This document shows, one piece after another, positions 63,630 to 64,000 of a stretch of DNA of 64,000 nucleotides. Origin of the DNA: Methanimicrococcus blatticola (GTDB taxonomy: Archaea; Halobacteriota; Methanosarcinia; Methanosarcinales; Methanosarcinaceae); the NCBI RefSeq assembly GCF_004363215.1, contig NZ_SNYS01000006.1, positions 153,262 to 217,261 on the forward strand, given 5' to 3'. The notes beneath the pieces were generated by a model. That model saw nothing but the letters and a program-made list of their open reading frames with translations, was not told the DNA's origin and did no database searches. Position numbers and translations under genes: made by a program. The number at the start of each line of letters is the position of its first letter. Position 1 is the first letter of the stretch.

Positions 63630-64000
63630 ATGGCAGCAAAAAAATCAGGATCATCAAGATTACCGAAGCGTAAGGGTGAGTTTACTTACCGCGGAAAAAC
63701 CATTGCTGAGCTTCAGGCTTTAAGCATTGAGGAATTCGCAGAACTTCTCCCTTCACGCGAGAGAAGAACAATTAAAAGAGGTTTCACGGAAGTCCAAAAG
63801 AAAGCCCTTGCGGACATGCGTGAAGGAAAGACAGTCAGAACCCACACCCGTGGTATGATTATCTTACCGGAAATGGTTGGCAAAGTTGTCTCTGTCTATG
63901 ACGGCAAAAAGTTCGTCGACATTGAAATCCAGCCGGAAATGGTCGCACATCGCTTCGGCGAATTCGCTCCGACAAGACACAGAGTGTCCCACGGCAGCGC
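63630..64000 (+). CDS. rps19: ribosomal protein uS19, 3' end outside window
   Basis: The frame starts [22 protein letters not shown] at ATG 63630, with GGTGAT 3 bases before, and stays open to base 64000. [25 protein letters not shown] and [15 protein letters not shown] are typical of uS19 in the small-subunit head. The last few residues lie outside. Confidence 0.96.
   Translation, partial: MAAKKSGSSRLPKRKGEFTYRGKTIAELQALSIEEFAELLPSRERRTIKRGFTEVQKKALADMREGKTVRTHTRGMIILPEMVGKVVSVYDGKKFVDIEIQPEMVAHRFGEFAPTRHRVSHGS

Overview
The window comes from a methanogenic archaeon, most likely of the order Methanosarcinales. It carries a complete methyl-coenzyme M reductase operon in the order mcrB-D-C-G-A, the McrA arginine-methylation radical SAM enzyme Mmp10, methanogenesis marker 14, GTP cyclohydrolase MptA (methanopterin pathway), archaeosine synthase ArcS, and the chromosomal protein MC1. 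MC1 is known mainly from Methanosarcinales and haloarchaea. The DNA is AT-rich, with T-rich intergenic regions and archaeal TATA boxes. The abundance of adhesin-like surface proteins (Cna-B, InlB B-repeat, fibronectin III) suggests a host-associated member, for example a Methanimicrococcus-like organism. The genus is inference, not shown.

Layout. 1-3.0 kb: four surface proteins with InlB or Cna-B modules, one broken by a frameshift. 3.0-9.3 kb: arcS, tag, a ferritin-like protein with a histone-H1-like tail, and a GlcD/GlcF-type flavin plus Fe-S dehydrogenase pair. 9.5-17.1 kb: a membrane PAS protein, then a minus-strand operon of CDP-alcohol phosphatidyltransferase, archease, RtcB, an MBL-fold hydrolase and a YgiQ-like radical SAM protein, and a class II aldolase. 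17.2-20.1 kb: tRNA-Thr(UGU), YbjQ, an Abi_2 (HEPN) gene with a structured leader, an RNase-H-like exonuclease and a 54-aa membrane protein. 20.2-32.8 kb: NudC, DUF531, GNAT, LarE, LeuD and LeuB-like enzymes, a frameshifted CGGC protein, ArgB, MC1, ProC, MptA, an SDR, DUF2098 and Mmp14. 33.1-36.3 kb: gatCAB, in which GatA lacks its amidase active-site residues. 36.5-46.6 kb: a small membrane protein, aroA, the mcr operon, two paralogous exported proteins and mmp10. 46.7-48.4 kb: a Fic-like / ADP-ribosyltransferase / small-protein operon. 48.6-54.0 kb: three large surface proteins. 54.2-60.3 kb: a repeat protein, cardiolipin synthase, an SPL-like radical SAM protein, a degenerate RNase III and a Pycsar-type membrane effector. 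60.4-64.0 kb: a long structured leader followed by ribosomal proteins uL3, uL4, uL23, uL2 and the start of uS19.

Several genes look like working members of enzyme families whose catalytic residues have been lost: GatA, the RNase III homologue, the Fic-like protein and the PAS/HisKA-like protein. All are uninterrupted frames, so they may be repurposed rather than decaying. Two other genes are broken by single-base differences in homopolymers; these could be real, phase-variable, or assembly errors. A dispersed intergenic element with a GNRA-type hairpin occurs in two full copies and one partial copy.

The most interesting candidates are: the active-site-less GatA inside an otherwise normal gatCAB operon, which may be ammonia-dependent; the Abi_2 locus with its GC-rich hairpin RNA and operator palindrome; the Fic/ART/small-protein module; the ferritin-like protein with a DNA-binding-type tail; and the dispersed structured repeat. 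All functions are inferred from sequence motifs read by eye; no database search was run.
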